Both the position numbers and the translations under genes were made by a program. A model generated the notes under the pieces. The model was not told the origin of the DNA. It did no database searches and was given only the letters and a program-made list of their open reading frames with translations. Source: Ketobacter sp. (GTDB taxonomy: Bacteria; Pseudomonadota; Gammaproteobacteria; Pseudomonadales; Ketobacteraceae). Taken from it: a DNA stretch of 64,000 nt. This document shows, in pieces, positions 47,306 to 56,143 of this stretch; position 1 is the stretch's first letter, and each line of letters begins with the position of its first letter. The stretch covers positions 1-64,000 of the forward strand of contig NZ_RCHN01000009.1 of assembly GCF_003671495.1 (NCBI RefSeq), read 5' to 3'.

Positions 47306-48526
47306 ATGTTAATAACGAGAAAAGTAAACCGTGCGCTGAGCGTCAGTGCTGTGATTCTGGGAGTGGCGCTGGCCACCACCGGAAGCCTGGCTCAGGCCGG
47401 GGCGCGGGATCAAGCCAAGCGAATGTACGACCGCATTGCCGGCGTGCCTCCTACAGACACTGAACTGACCGCCATGCTGGCCATCATGGACGTGAACGAC
47501 GACGACATCACTGACGGTGAGGCGGAAGCCAAAGCCGCGGCGGAGTTGGCGTTGGCGTCTTCCGGGTTTTACAACGTAACCCTGAAGAACATGGTGACCC
47601 CCTGGACCAATGAAGAACAGACCATGTTCGCCGACCTGAACGACTTCACCGCGACGGTGATTGGGCTGGTGCGGGATGGTGATGATTTTCGAAAGGTCCT
47701 CTACGATGACGTTTTGTACGTGGGTGTGTCCGGCGGGTTGCCGGCCTATTCCAACGACAATAACGACCACTATGCCGCCCTGGAAGACAGCGGGGCGAAC
47801 CTGGGCAGCGAGAGTGTGCTGCAGCGCACCAGCCAGTCCAGCGTGACCGGGCTGGATTCCAACGCCACCGCCGGGGTGATGACCACCCGGGCCGCCGCCA
47901 AAGCCTATTTTGTGGCGGGGACCAACCGGGCCATGTTCCGCTTCACCCTGATGAACTTTATGTGCCGGGATCTGGAACAGGTGCAGGATACCACCCGCAC
48001 GCCAGACCGGATTCGGCAGGATGTCTCGCGCAGCCCCGGCGGTGACAGCCGCATCTTCCTCAACCGCTGCGTGGGTTGCCACGCGGGCATGGACCCGCTG
48101 GCCCAGGCCTTCGCCTATTACAACTGGACCGGTGAAGAAGGGACTGAAGAAGGCCGCCTGCAATACACGGCCAACACGGTTCAGCCCAAATACCACATCA
48201 ACGCGGACAACTTCCGTTACGGTTACTCCACACCCAACAATGACTGGATCAACTACTGGCGCGAAGGCCCCAACTCAGCCCTGGGCTGGGATGCCGGATT
48301 ACCCGGCAGCGGTTCCGGCGCCAAGTCCATGGGGATGGAACTGTCCCACTCTGAAGCCTTTGCGGAATGCCAGGTCAAACAGGTATTCCAGACCGTTTGC
48401 TTGCACGAGCCCACCACCAGTGCGGATCACTCGCAAGTGTCGTCCATGGTGACCAACTTAGAAGCCAGCAACTACAACCTGCAGACTGCGTTCACCGATG
48501 CCGCAGTTTACTGTCGCGGCGACTGA
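47306..48526 (+). CDS. Exported c-type cytochrome-like protein with one CxxCH
   Basis: 406 residues with a signal peptide (to about SLAQA, residue 30). FLNRCVGCHAGMDPLAQAFAYY (haem motif at 255-259) has the layout of the planctomycete-type DUF1588/DUF1585 cytochromes, in which CxxCH is followed by MDPL. The N-terminal DRIAGVPPTDTELTAM resembles DUF1592/DUF1595 pieces. It looks like a short, fused version of these domains. It is first of three co-directional genes; the next start lies 43 bases on. Substrate and partners unknown. Confidence 0.8.
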   Translation: MLITRKVNRALSVSAVILGVALATTGSLAQAGARDQAKRMYDRIAGVPPTDTELTAMLAIMDVNDDDITDGEAEAKAAAELALASSGFYNVTLKNMVTPWTNEEQTMFADLNDFTATVIGLVRDGDDFRKVLYDDVLYVGVSGGLPAYSNDNNDHYAALEDSGANLGSESVLQRTSQSSVTGLDSNATAGVMTTRAAAKAYFVAGTNRAMFRFTLMNFMCRDLEQVQDTTRTPDRIRQDVSRSPGGDSRIFLNRCVGCHAGMDPLAQAFAYYNWTGEEGTEEGRLQYTANTVQPKYHINADNFRYGYSTPNNDWINYWREGPNSALGWDAGLPGSGSGAKSMGMELSHSEAFAECQVKQVFQTVCLHEPTTSADHSQVSSMVTNLEASNYNLQTAFTDAAVYCRGD

Positions 48527-48569
48527 GCCCCGGTTGTACAGGCCTAACAGGATACTGTGGAGAATTAAA

Positions 48570-51212
48570 ATGAATGTGTTTAGCGAAATGAAATTAAGAA
48601 ACGGGTTGATGCCGCTGCTGGCATCCCTGATGTTGGTGCTGGCCGGCTGTGGCGGCGGTGCCTCTACTGAAACCAACGCCCAGTACAACAACGGCTTGGG
48701 TGGTGACGGCAATACGGTGGTGGTGGATGACAGTCCCTATACCGGCGCCCAGTGCGGTCACAGCTATTCCGATGCGGATACCATCGCCGAAGTCTGCCGC
48801 TTCAAGCAGTTCTTCTATGATGAACTGCGTACCAAGGATTGCGGAGGCTGTCACAACAGCACCCAGGCACCGTTCTTCCTCAACAGCAGTGATGTGGATG
48901 CCGCTTACAATGCGGCCCGCAACCACATCAACCGCAACAATCCCGGGGATTCCAAGTTCGTGGAATACGCTGCGGCCAACCACCAGCAGGCCTGCTGGTT
49001 GTCGAGCCCGGCGGCCTGTGCCTCCGAGATGACGGATTTCATCGACCGTTGGTTGAATGGGGTGAGCTCCAGCAGCACCGAAATTCAGCTGTCGGCACCG
49101 GATGCCCACGTCATTACCGTGACCAAGCAATTGCCGGTATCCGGCACCGATGGCTACGATGCAGCGGTCACCGCGTTCCAGACGTACATCTATCCGCTGT
49201 TCTCGGATTACAACTGCGATAGCTGCCATCGCGCCGATGCGGTGACGGCTCAGCAGCCGTTCTTCACCAGCGATGACATTTACGAAGCCTATGACCTGTC
49301 CCGCAGCAAAATCGACATTGAAGACGGTGTGCAGGATCGCCCCCTGGCCGAGGCTCTGTCCCGCTTTGTGGTACGCCAGCGCAGTGAGTTCCATAACTGT
49401 GGCGAGGACTGCATGGCCAATGCCCAGGAGATGCTGAACGCGATCAAGCTGTTTGAAGCCGCGATTCCATCGCCCAGTGAAGTGCCTGAAAACTGGCTCA
49501 CCAGTCGCGCCCTGATTCTGGAGCGGGATGGCATTCTGGCCAGCGGTGGCGGCCGGGTGGATACCGGAGCCATTGCCATGTGGGAGTTCTCGGAAGGGGA
49601 CGGCACGTTGATTCTGGACAAGAGCGGCGTGGACCCGGCCATGAACCTGGATCTGGATGGCAATTACAACTGGGTGGGCGGTAACGGTATCCAGTTCCTG
49701 GCGGGCGGCAAGGCCCAGGCCAGCATCGTCTCCAGCCGTAAACTGGCCAATCGCATCCGCTCCAGCAATGCCTATTCCCTGGAAGCCTGGGTGGCTCCGG
49801 CCAACGTAACCCAGGAAGGCCCGGCCCGCATCATGACCTATTCTGATGGTAACAGCAGCCGTAACTTCACTCTGGGCCAGACCTTGTATAACTACGATTT
49901 CCTGCACCGCAGCTCCAGTACCGATGGCAATGGCCAGCCGGCCCTGTCCACGGCGGACGACGACGAGCGCCTGCAGGCCACCCTGCAGCATGTGGTGATG
50001 ACCTTTGACCCCATTAACGGTCGCCGCATCTACGTGAACGGCGTCTTCACCGGTGATGAAGATCCCTCATCTGTCGGTAGCCTCAGTGGCTGGGATGACA
50101 GCTTTGTCTTCATCATGGGTAATGAGGCCTCCGGTGAGCACCCGTGGGAGGGCATTATCCGCTTTGCCGCGATCTATGACCGTGCACTCAACCAGGAGGA
50201 GATCACCACCAACTTTGACGCTGGTGTGGGTGAAAAATACTACCTGCTGTTCAAGCTGGAGCATTGCGATGCCAGCAACAACTGTGATGATCTGACGGGC
50301 ATCGATGACGGCTTCGACAGCTATGTGGTGTTCGAGGCAGCGATCTTTGACAGCTACAGTTACCTGTTCAGCGATCCGTTCCTGTATCGCATTCGAGCCA
50401 ACGGCACCGATTCCAGTGCCACGCCGGCCAGCTTCAGTGGCATTCCACTGCAAGGCATGCGGGTGGGCATTAATGGTAAGGAACCGGCTGTAGGCCAGGC
50501 CTATGCCAAGCTGCAAACCACGTTGGAAGCATCACTCTACAGCGAAGAAGAGGGGCAACCCCTGTCCAGCATCGGTACCATCCTGCCGCTGGAAGGCGGT
50601 TCCAACTCCGATGAGTTCTTCCTGACCTTTGAGCAGATTGGTAGCTACAGCGACGTGCGGGTGGAGGCTGTGGTCAGTCCCTCGGCTCCGGCAGTGTCAG
50701 CGCAGGAGCCGGATGTGGGCATGCGCAACTTTGCCGAGATCAATGCGTCTATGTCCAAAATCACCGGGGTGCCGGTCACCAACAGCAATGTGGTGTCCAC
50801 CTATGAAACGGTGAAGCAGCAGTTGCCCACCACCACCTCAGCGGAGACGTTCCTGTCGTCCCATCAGATGGCGATTGCCCAGATGGCCATTGAGTACTGC
50901 AGTGAGCTGGTGGATGACACCGCCCTGCGTACCGCGTTCTTCCCGGCCTTTGGAAATTTCAACCTGGGTGTAACGCCGGCCTTTGACAGTTCGGTGGAGC
51001 GCGATGCCATCATTGATCCGCTGTACGCCAAAGCAGTGGGTACCGGTCTGGGATCGCAGCCCAACGAGCTGGATATGAAAACGGAACTGGATAATCTGAT
51101 TACCTTACTGGCGGTGGATCGCCACAGCGGAGAAGGCGCTGATGTAACTCAGAAAATCGTTAAAGCAACCTGTGCCGCCGCGCTTGGCTCGGCCGCCGTA
51201 CTGGTACAGTGA
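48570..51212 (+). CDS. Lipoprotein with two CxxCH motifs and a LamG domain
   Basis: 880 residues from the ATG at 48570, seven bases after GGAG; the frame is open earlier but lacks a site. Lipobox LAGC (about 27). The N-terminal part has two haem motifs, CGGCHN (91-95) and CDSCHR (216-220), each followed by an aromatic FF; the first also stands in a PFFLNSS context. A LamG/concanavalin fold (about 400-560; YSLEAWVAPAN, HVVMTFDP, RRIYVNGVFTG, FAAIYDRALNQEEI) follows, which in other proteins binds glycans or polymers. The remaining 300 residues are not recognised. Cytochrome plus carbohydrate-type binding domain suggests contact with an extracellular substrate. Confidence 0.83.
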   Translation: MNVFSEMKLRNGLMPLLASLMLVLAGCGGGASTETNAQYNNGLGGDGNTVVVDDSPYTGAQCGHSYSDADTIAEVCRFKQFFYDELRTKDCGGCHNSTQAPFFLNSSDVDAAYNAARNHINRNNPGDSKFVEYAAANHQQACWLSSPAACASEMTDFIDRWLNGVSSSSTEIQLSAPDAHVITVTKQLPVSGTDGYDAAVTAFQTYIYPLFSDYNCDSCHRADAVTAQQPFFTSDDIYEAYDLSRSKIDIEDGVQDRPLAEALSRFVVRQRSEFHNCGEDCMANAQEMLNAIKLFEAAIPSPSEVPENWLTSRALILERDGILASGGGRVDTGAIAMWEFSEGDGTLILDKSGVDPAMNLDLDGNYNWVGGNGIQFLAGGKAQASIVSSRKLANRIRSSNAYSLEAWVAPANVTQEGPARIMTYSDGNSSRNFTLGQTLYNYDFLHRSSSTDGNGQPALSTADDDERLQATLQHVVMTFDPINGRRIYVNGVFTGDEDPSSVGSLSGWDDSFVFIMGNEASGEHPWEGIIRFAAIYDRALNQEEITTNFDAGVGEKYYLLFKLEHCDASNNCDDLTGIDDGFDSYVVFEAAIFDSYSYLFSDPFLYRIRANGTDSSATPASFSGIPLQGMRVGINGKEPAVGQAYAKLQTTLEASLYSEEEGQPLSSIGTILPLEGGSNSDEFFLTFEQIGSYSDVRVEAVVSPSAPAVSAQEPDVGMRNFAEINASMSKITGVPVTNSNVVSTYETVKQQLPTTTSAETFLSSHQMAIAQMAIEYCSELVDDTALRTAFFPAFGNFNLGVTPAFDSSVERDAIIDPLYAKAVGTGLGSQPNELDMKTELDNLITLLAVDRHSGEGADVTQKIVKATCAAALGSAAVLVQ

Positions 51213-51222
51213 GGGTAGTGAC

Positions 51223-52803
51223 ATGAAAAAGAAACCAAATACTTTAGACCCCAATACCCCGCTGTTGTATGCCGACCACGAACGCCCCAAGACCCGCCGC
51301 GACTTTATTCGCCAGGGCATGATGACCGGTGCCGCCAGTGTGCTGGGACCGGGGATCATGGGGTTGTTTGCCAACCCCAAAGCGGCGTATGCGGCGTTGT
51401 CCGGAGACATTGCCACCCTGCGGGATGGCTGTGGCATCACTGTACAGGGCGCCGGAAAAATCCCCTTCATCTGCTTTGACCTGGCCGGTGGCGCCAATAT
51501 TGCCGGCTCCAACGTATTGGTAGGGCAGCGCGGTGGTCAGGAGGATTTCATCAGCACCGCCGGTTACAACAAAATGGGACTGCCTGGGGATATGGTGCCC
51601 AGCATCATGAACCCGGACACCAGCGTCAGTGACTTTATCGATACCACCATGGGCTTGCTGTTCCACACCGACAGCGCCTTCGGTCGGGGCATTCGCGAGA
51701 AAGCCTCGGCGGCGGCTCTGGCTAATGTGGACGGCGCAGTGATTCCGGCGCGTTCCGAGAACGATACCGGCAATAACCCCCATAACCCCATGTACGGCAT
51801 TGGCCGCGCGGGTGCCGATGGTGAGCTGCTCACCCTGATCGGTTCCCGCAGCTCGGAATCCGGTGGCAACTCCATGGCCCCGGCCATGATGATCGATCCG
51901 GGTATCCGTCCCACCAAGGTGGACCGCCCCAGCGACGTCACCGGGTTGGTGGACACTGGGAAGCTGGTGGGCTTGCTGGACCAGTCTGACGTGGTCAGTG
52001 TGATGGAATCCATTGCCCGCATCAGCGACCAGAAACTGGCGAACCAGGGCATTGTGACCCGGGAAGCGGTAATCGAGGACCTGATCCGTTGTGGCTATGT
52101 GAAGAGTGCGGATTTGGCGGATCGTTACGGCAACCCGGCCACCCTCAACCCGGAAGGTGACCCGGATATCGTCGGCCCGGCGGGCATCTTCAGCTCCGGT
52201 GAATTCTCCGACGGAGAATTCCGCAAAACTGCTTCAGTGATGAAGCTGGTGGTGAACGGCTTTGCTGGCGCCGGCACCGTCACCATGGGCGGTTTTGATT
52301 ATCACACCGGTGATCGTTCCACGGGCGAGGTTCGTGACCTGCGGGCCGGGCGCTGCATGGGGGCCTGTATTGAGTATGCCCATCGGGTGGGTGTACCGCT
52401 GTTCCTTTACGTGTTCAGTGATGGCTCCGTGGCCAGTAACGGCATGATTGACGAGTCCATGAACGGTCGTGGCAAAGGCGTGTGGACGGGGGATAACTCT
52501 TCCACGGCGGCGTCTTTCTTCCTGGTCTACAACCCTAATGGTCGGGCGGCCATGACCGGCAATGTGGCGGGTCGCCAGATTGGCTGGTTCCGGGCGGATG
52601 GTTCCGTGGAGACGGCTTCCAGCCCTGCGGCCAACAACCCCAACCTGCTGGTGGAGACGGTGGTACTGAACTACATGGCACTGCATGGAGAACAGAACCT
52701 GTTCACCAATTCCGGTTATTTCCCCAGCCATGGCCTGGGGAATGCCAGTATGCGTGACAGCCTGGTGGTGTTTGATCGTATTGTGGATGGCACCATCAAT
52801 TAG
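51223..52803 (+). CDS. Tat-exported DUF1501-like protein
   Basis: 526 residues from the ATG at 51223, ten bases after the stop of the LamG gene. A twin-arginine signal (KTRRDFIRQGMMTG, residues 23-36) implies export of a folded protein. ICFDLAGGANIAGSNVLVG and the later MGGFDYHTGDRSTGEV resemble the metal-site stretches of DUF1501 (GGWDTH-type), an alkaline-phosphatase-like superfamily. DUF1501 genes usually follow DUF1585/DUF1800 or cytochrome genes, as here. No enzymatic activity is established for the family. A strong terminator follows. Confidence 0.75.
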   Translation: MKKKPNTLDPNTPLLYADHERPKTRRDFIRQGMMTGAASVLGPGIMGLFANPKAAYAALSGDIATLRDGCGITVQGAGKIPFICFDLAGGANIAGSNVLVGQRGGQEDFISTAGYNKMGLPGDMVPSIMNPDTSVSDFIDTTMGLLFHTDSAFGRGIREKASAAALANVDGAVIPARSENDTGNNPHNPMYGIGRAGADGELLTLIGSRSSESGGNSMAPAMMIDPGIRPTKVDRPSDVTGLVDTGKLVGLLDQSDVVSVMESIARISDQKLANQGIVTREAVIEDLIRCGYVKSADLADRYGNPATLNPEGDPDIVGPAGIFSSGEFSDGEFRKTASVMKLVVNGFAGAGTVTMGGFDYHTGDRSTGEVRDLRAGRCMGACIEYAHRVGVPLFLYVFSDGSVASNGMIDESMNGRGKGVWTGDNSSTAASFFLVYNPNGRAAMTGNVAGRQIGWFRADGSVETASSPAANNPNLLVETVVLNYMALHGEQNLFTNSGYFPSHGLGNASMRDSLVVFDRIVDGTIN

Positions 52804-52842
52804 GTGTTGAGCTGAGTAGGCATCGGGCCAGGGCAAACACCG

Positions 52843-52870
52843 GGCCGGTACTTTGTGTACCGGCCTTTTT
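52843..52870 (+). terminator. Rho-independent terminator of the cytochrome/DUF1501 genes
   Basis: Perfect nine-pair stem GGCCGGTAC (52843-52851) and GTACCGGCC (52857-52865) with a five-base loop, followed by five T. It ends the transcript of the three genes from 47306. Confidence 0.9.
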
Positions 52871-53012
52871 CATTCCCCGGGGTCAGTTACTTTCCTTAAC
52901 AGAGCGGCTAAATTTCTTTTCCTGGGACAATATTGAAATAATGTCTCGTAGTCGCTAGGATGGGCCAGGTATAACAAATAGAACTGATGTACCTACCTGT
53001 GGAGGTGGCTCT

Positions 53013-54653
53013 ATGCAAGCCCTTCGATCTCTCGCATTGCCCTGTTTGCTCCTATCTGGTGTGATCTTGCAGGGATGCTCTTCGATATTACCAAAAAAAG
53101 AATTTGTGCCCGCTGACCCGGAAAGCCTCAACGAGTGGTCTGTCGAAGGGCAGGTTTCCATCAAGAATGGCTCTGGAAAACAAAAGACCTGGTTCGAATA
53201 CCGGCAGGTGGATGGTGAATACCAGCTGTCGCTGCGCCCCGATTCCCCGGTGGGGGAAGCCAAGGCCGTTATTTCCGGCTATGAAGGGGAGCCGGATGTC
53301 GCCCTGGAAGTGAAAGACCCCGAGGCCCGGGAGTTGGCCAACGCAGTGCGGGAAAACCTGCCCATGGACAACCTGAGCTTCTGGCTGCGGGCTCTGCCTG
53401 CGGGTGGCGACGCAAAAATCACCACCGAGGAAGACCGGGTGGAGCAGATCAAAGAAGCCAATTGGGATATCGAATACGACAACTACATGGAAGTGGGCCG
53501 TTATCGGATCCCGGACAAGATCTCCCTGAAAAAGCAGAAAACCAAAGTGGAAATGGAGTTGGTCCGGGCGGAAACCGGATATCTCAGCACGCCCTGCCCA
53601 ACGGATTTCGATGTGGAGGCGGTGACTTCCCATGCGGATTCACACCCTGGCCAGCATTATGGTGCGACTATCGACCACCTGGTCCCCCGCAACGGGGAGG
53701 CGCCCCTGCCACGCTGGATCAACGATCAGGATTTCTGCAAACAACTCTATAAAGTGCACGGCTCCATACCGGATGCCCGCATTGGCCTCTACGGCCCGGA
53801 TTCCATGATGTGGCGCCTCACCTCCCGGGTGACACCTGCCGCCATGGGCGCCGGTCGCGCCTTGTTGCTGCAGACCGCGCACCCCTGGATCACTGCCGGG
53901 ATTGATGAGCATTCCATCGTGCGCTATGACCCACTGGAGCGCGCCCGCCGCACCTTCATTTACATCTCCACCATTGTTTACGGCAGCATGCCCCAGGTAA
54001 TGGAAGCGGCCAATACGGTGCACAAGATTCACAATGCTATCGAGGGGCAGATTCCCTATCAGGCAGGGGCGTTCAAGGAAGGCAGCCATTACGGTGCGAA
54101 CGAAGTCTCGGCCATGATCTGGGTGTCGGCCACCCTGTGGGATACGCTGGCAAAAATGTATGAGGAATACGAGGAGCCCCTGACCCCGGCTGAGCAGGAT
54201 CAATTCTATGAAGAGATCAAGCTGTTCAATATGATTTTCGGCATACCTGAGAGTGCGAACCCACCGAACTGGACTGCATTTGAAGACTATGTGGAGACCA
54301 TGGTCCACAGTCCGCAGTTGACCGTGACCGACAATGCCAAATTGCTGAAGGAAGACCTGTTTAATCAGGGCGGGATACTGGCACTGCCGCTCTGGGTACA
54401 GGAAGTGACGACGTCCATCAACCTGCCGGCGCCCATTCGCGAGCAATACGACATGGATTACGGTTTGTGGTACTCCATTAACTATTACGGTTGGATCAAG
54501 CCTTCTTCCAAACTGTACAACTGGCTGATGCCGGATTCGGTCAGCGTGAACCCGGTTTATCACGAGGCGCAGGCCCGCCTGCGGGGTGAGCGGGTCGGTT
54601 GGTATCAGCGCAAGGTGATCGAGGCTGCCGGTGTAGAACGTCTGGTGAACTAA
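53013..54653 (+). CDS. Lipoprotein: LolB-like domain fused to an MpaB/latex-clearing (DUF2236) oxygenase-like domain
   Basis: 546 residues with an AGGTGG ribosome site. Lipobox LQGC (C22) followed by serine predicts the outer membrane. Residues about 38-205 follow the LolB pattern (WSVEGQVSI, TWFEYRQVDGEYQLSLR, LSFWLRALP), the fold that receives lipoproteins from LolA. From about 215 the protein becomes an MpaB/Lcp-type domain with YGPDSMMWRL, LLLQTAHPWITAGIDEHS (His near 290, the usual haem-b axial ligand position) and RARRTFIYI. Known relatives cleave isoprenoid chains or oxygenate lipids with haem b. A LolB-oxygenase fusion is unusual to my knowledge. The next gene begins one base after its stop. 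Confidence 0.8.
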   Translation: MQALRSLALPCLLLSGVILQGCSSILPKKEFVPADPESLNEWSVEGQVSIKNGSGKQKTWFEYRQVDGEYQLSLRPDSPVGEAKAVISGYEGEPDVALEVKDPEARELANAVRENLPMDNLSFWLRALPAGGDAKITTEEDRVEQIKEANWDIEYDNYMEVGRYRIPDKISLKKQKTKVEMELVRAETGYLSTPCPTDFDVEAVTSHADSHPGQHYGATIDHLVPRNGEAPLPRWINDQDFCKQLYKVHGSIPDARIGLYGPDSMMWRLTSRVTPAAMGAGRALLLQTAHPWITAGIDEHSIVRYDPLERARRTFIYISTIVYGSMPQVMEAANTVHKIHNAIEGQIPYQAGAFKEGSHYGANEVSAMIWVSATLWDTLAKMYEEYEEPLTPAEQDQFYEEIKLFNMIFGIPESANPPNWTAFEDYVETMVHSPQLTVTDNAKLLKEDLFNQGGILALPLWVQEVTTSINLPAPIREQYDMDYGLWYSINYYGWIKPSSKLYNWLMPDSVSVNPVYHEAQARLRGERVGWYQRKVIEAAGVERLVN

Positions 54654-54654
54654 C

Positions 54655-55194
54655 GTGAAACGAGCAGTATTCGGTTTCGTACTCGCCATGTCTGTTGGAA
54701 TCTCCGGTGCCTGGGCGCTGGGGATTCCACAGATTCAGCACCTGAGCAAAGAGGATTTCCTGGCGCAGGCATTTGCCGACGAGCCAGGTTGGAAAATGTT
54801 GCGGCTGAATCGCGACCTGAAAAAGCAAATCAAAGAGATACTTTCCCACCCCTATCCGGCGGGCCGCATCCGTTACTGGTATCAGGGTACCCGCACCGCC
54901 TGGATCATTGATGAGATCGGCAAAGACCAGCCCATCACCATGGGTGTGGTGGTGGAAAACGATGCCATCGTTGACATTAAAATCCTGGTGTATCGGGAAG
55001 AGCGGGGCGGTGAGGTGCACGAAGAGTACTTTACCCGTCAGTTTGCCAATGTACGGCTGCAGGGTGAAGGCTTGTCGAAATCCATTGATGGTATTACGGG
55101 GGCAACCCTGTCGGTGAATGCGGTGACCAAGGTGGCTGAGCTGGCGCTGGTGTTACATCGTCTGGTGCAACCTGATCAGGTGGCTCAACACTGA
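54655..55194 (+). CDS. Periplasmic FMN-binding domain protein
   Basis: 179 residues from a GTG one base after the previous stop, so translation is surely coupled. Signal peptide (to about GAWA) then an FMN-binding domain of the NqrC/RnfG type. SIDGITGATLSVN holds the flavinylation motif D145-x-x-T-G-A-T151; T151 is the residue expected to be joined to FMN by ApbE through a phosphoester. No ApbE gene is in the window. It probably hands electrons to or from the LolB-MpaB fusion. DUF-type PepSY or thioredoxin partners are absent from this pair. Confidence 0.87.
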   Translation: MKRAVFGFVLAMSVGISGAWALGIPQIQHLSKEDFLAQAFADEPGWKMLRLNRDLKKQIKEILSHPYPAGRIRYWYQGTRTAWIIDEIGKDQPITMGVVVENDAIVDIKILVYREERGGEVHEEYFTRQFANVRLQGEGLSKSIDGITGATLSVNAVTKVAELALVLHRLVQPDQVAQH

Positions 55195-55250
55195 TCTGAT
55201 TTTTTTGTTATTCCTTTCCTGAAAAATCCTCCGATTTTACATCCGTTCAG

Positions 55251-55293
55251 AAAAAAACAAACGCAACCAGAAAGTGCATTTTGGTTGCGTTTG
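55251..55293 (-). terminator. Terminator at the end of the nitrate-type ABC genes
   Basis: Perfect 12-pair stem (CAAACGCAACCA 55258-55269 with TGGTTGCGTTTG 55282-55293, 12-base loop); on the minus strand a run of seven T (55257-55251) follows. It also separates these genes from the convergent FMN-protein gene. Confidence 0.92.
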
Positions 55294-55321
55294 CGGTTCG
55301 GAGAACACCAAATCGTAATCG

Positions 55322-56116
55322 TTACGCCGCGTTGGGGTTGGAGTGGCGCTCGTGCAGGAAGCGCAGTACCTCTGCCCGATAATGGTTGTACTTGCTGTCG
55401 TCCGCCAGCTCCAGGCGATGGCGGGGGCGTGGCAAATCAATTTCCAGAATCTCACCAATGGTGGCGGCCGGACCGTTGGTCATCATCACGATGCGATCGG
55501 ATAACAGCACCGCCTCATCCACGTCGTGGGTGATCATGATTACGGTGTTGTTCAACTCCGCCTGAATTTCCATGACGGAGTCCTGCAGGTGGGCGCGGGT
55601 CAATGCGTCCAGTGCACCGAAAGGCTCATCCATCAGCAACACTTTGGGTTTCATGGCCAGGGCCCGGGCAATCCCCACCCGCTGCTTCATGCCACCGGAG
55701 ATCTCGCCGGGGCGTTTGTTCATGGCGTGGTCCATGTGCACCAGATGCAGGTTGTGCTTGATCCACTCGTCCATCTCTTTTTTGCTCATGCTGTTCTTGA
55801 ACACCTGCTTCACCGCCAGCTCCACGTTTTGATAGGCAGTGAGCCAGGGCAGCAGGGAATGGTTCTGGAATACCACCGCCCGTTCCGGGCCAGGTTCGTT
55901 CACTTCTTTGCCGTCCAGTAATACGCTGCCCTGGGTGGATACCAGCAGCCCGGCCACGATATTCAGTACGGTGGACTTGCCACAACCAGAGTGCCCGATG
56001 AGGGATACAAATTCGCCCTTATCGATTTTCAGGGTCACGTTGTCCAGTGCCTTGAAGGTGCCCTTGGGGGTGTCGAAATCCATGTGCACTTGTTCAATGG
56101 TGAGATAGCCTTGCAT
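55322..56116 (-). CDS. nrtD: Nitrate-type ABC transporter ATP-binding protein
   Basis: 264 residues. Walker A GHSGCGKST (about 39-47), signature SGGMKQRVGIARAL, Walker B VLLMDEPFGALD and the switch histidine in MITHDVDEA are complete. The short C-terminal end without a fused NrtA-like domain makes it an NrtD/CmpD/SsuB-type subunit. Sequence and context favour nitrate, but taurine, sulfonate or cyanate systems share the family. It lies 27 bases after the permease gene. Confidence 0.9.
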   Translation of the reverse strand: MQGYLTIEQVHMDFDTPKGTFKALDNVTLKIDKGEFVSLIGHSGCGKSTVLNIVAGLLVSTQGSVLLDGKEVNEPGPERAVVFQNHSLLPWLTAYQNVELAVKQVFKNSMSKKEMDEWIKHNLHLVHMDHAMNKRPGEISGGMKQRVGIARALAMKPKVLLMDEPFGALDALTRAHLQDSVMEIQAELNNTVIMITHDVDEAVLLSDRIVMMTNGPAATIGEILEIDLPRPRHRLELADDSKYNHYRAEVLRFLHERHSNPNAA

Positions 56117-56143
56117 GATTCAGTCCTCGTTTGTGCATCCGGA

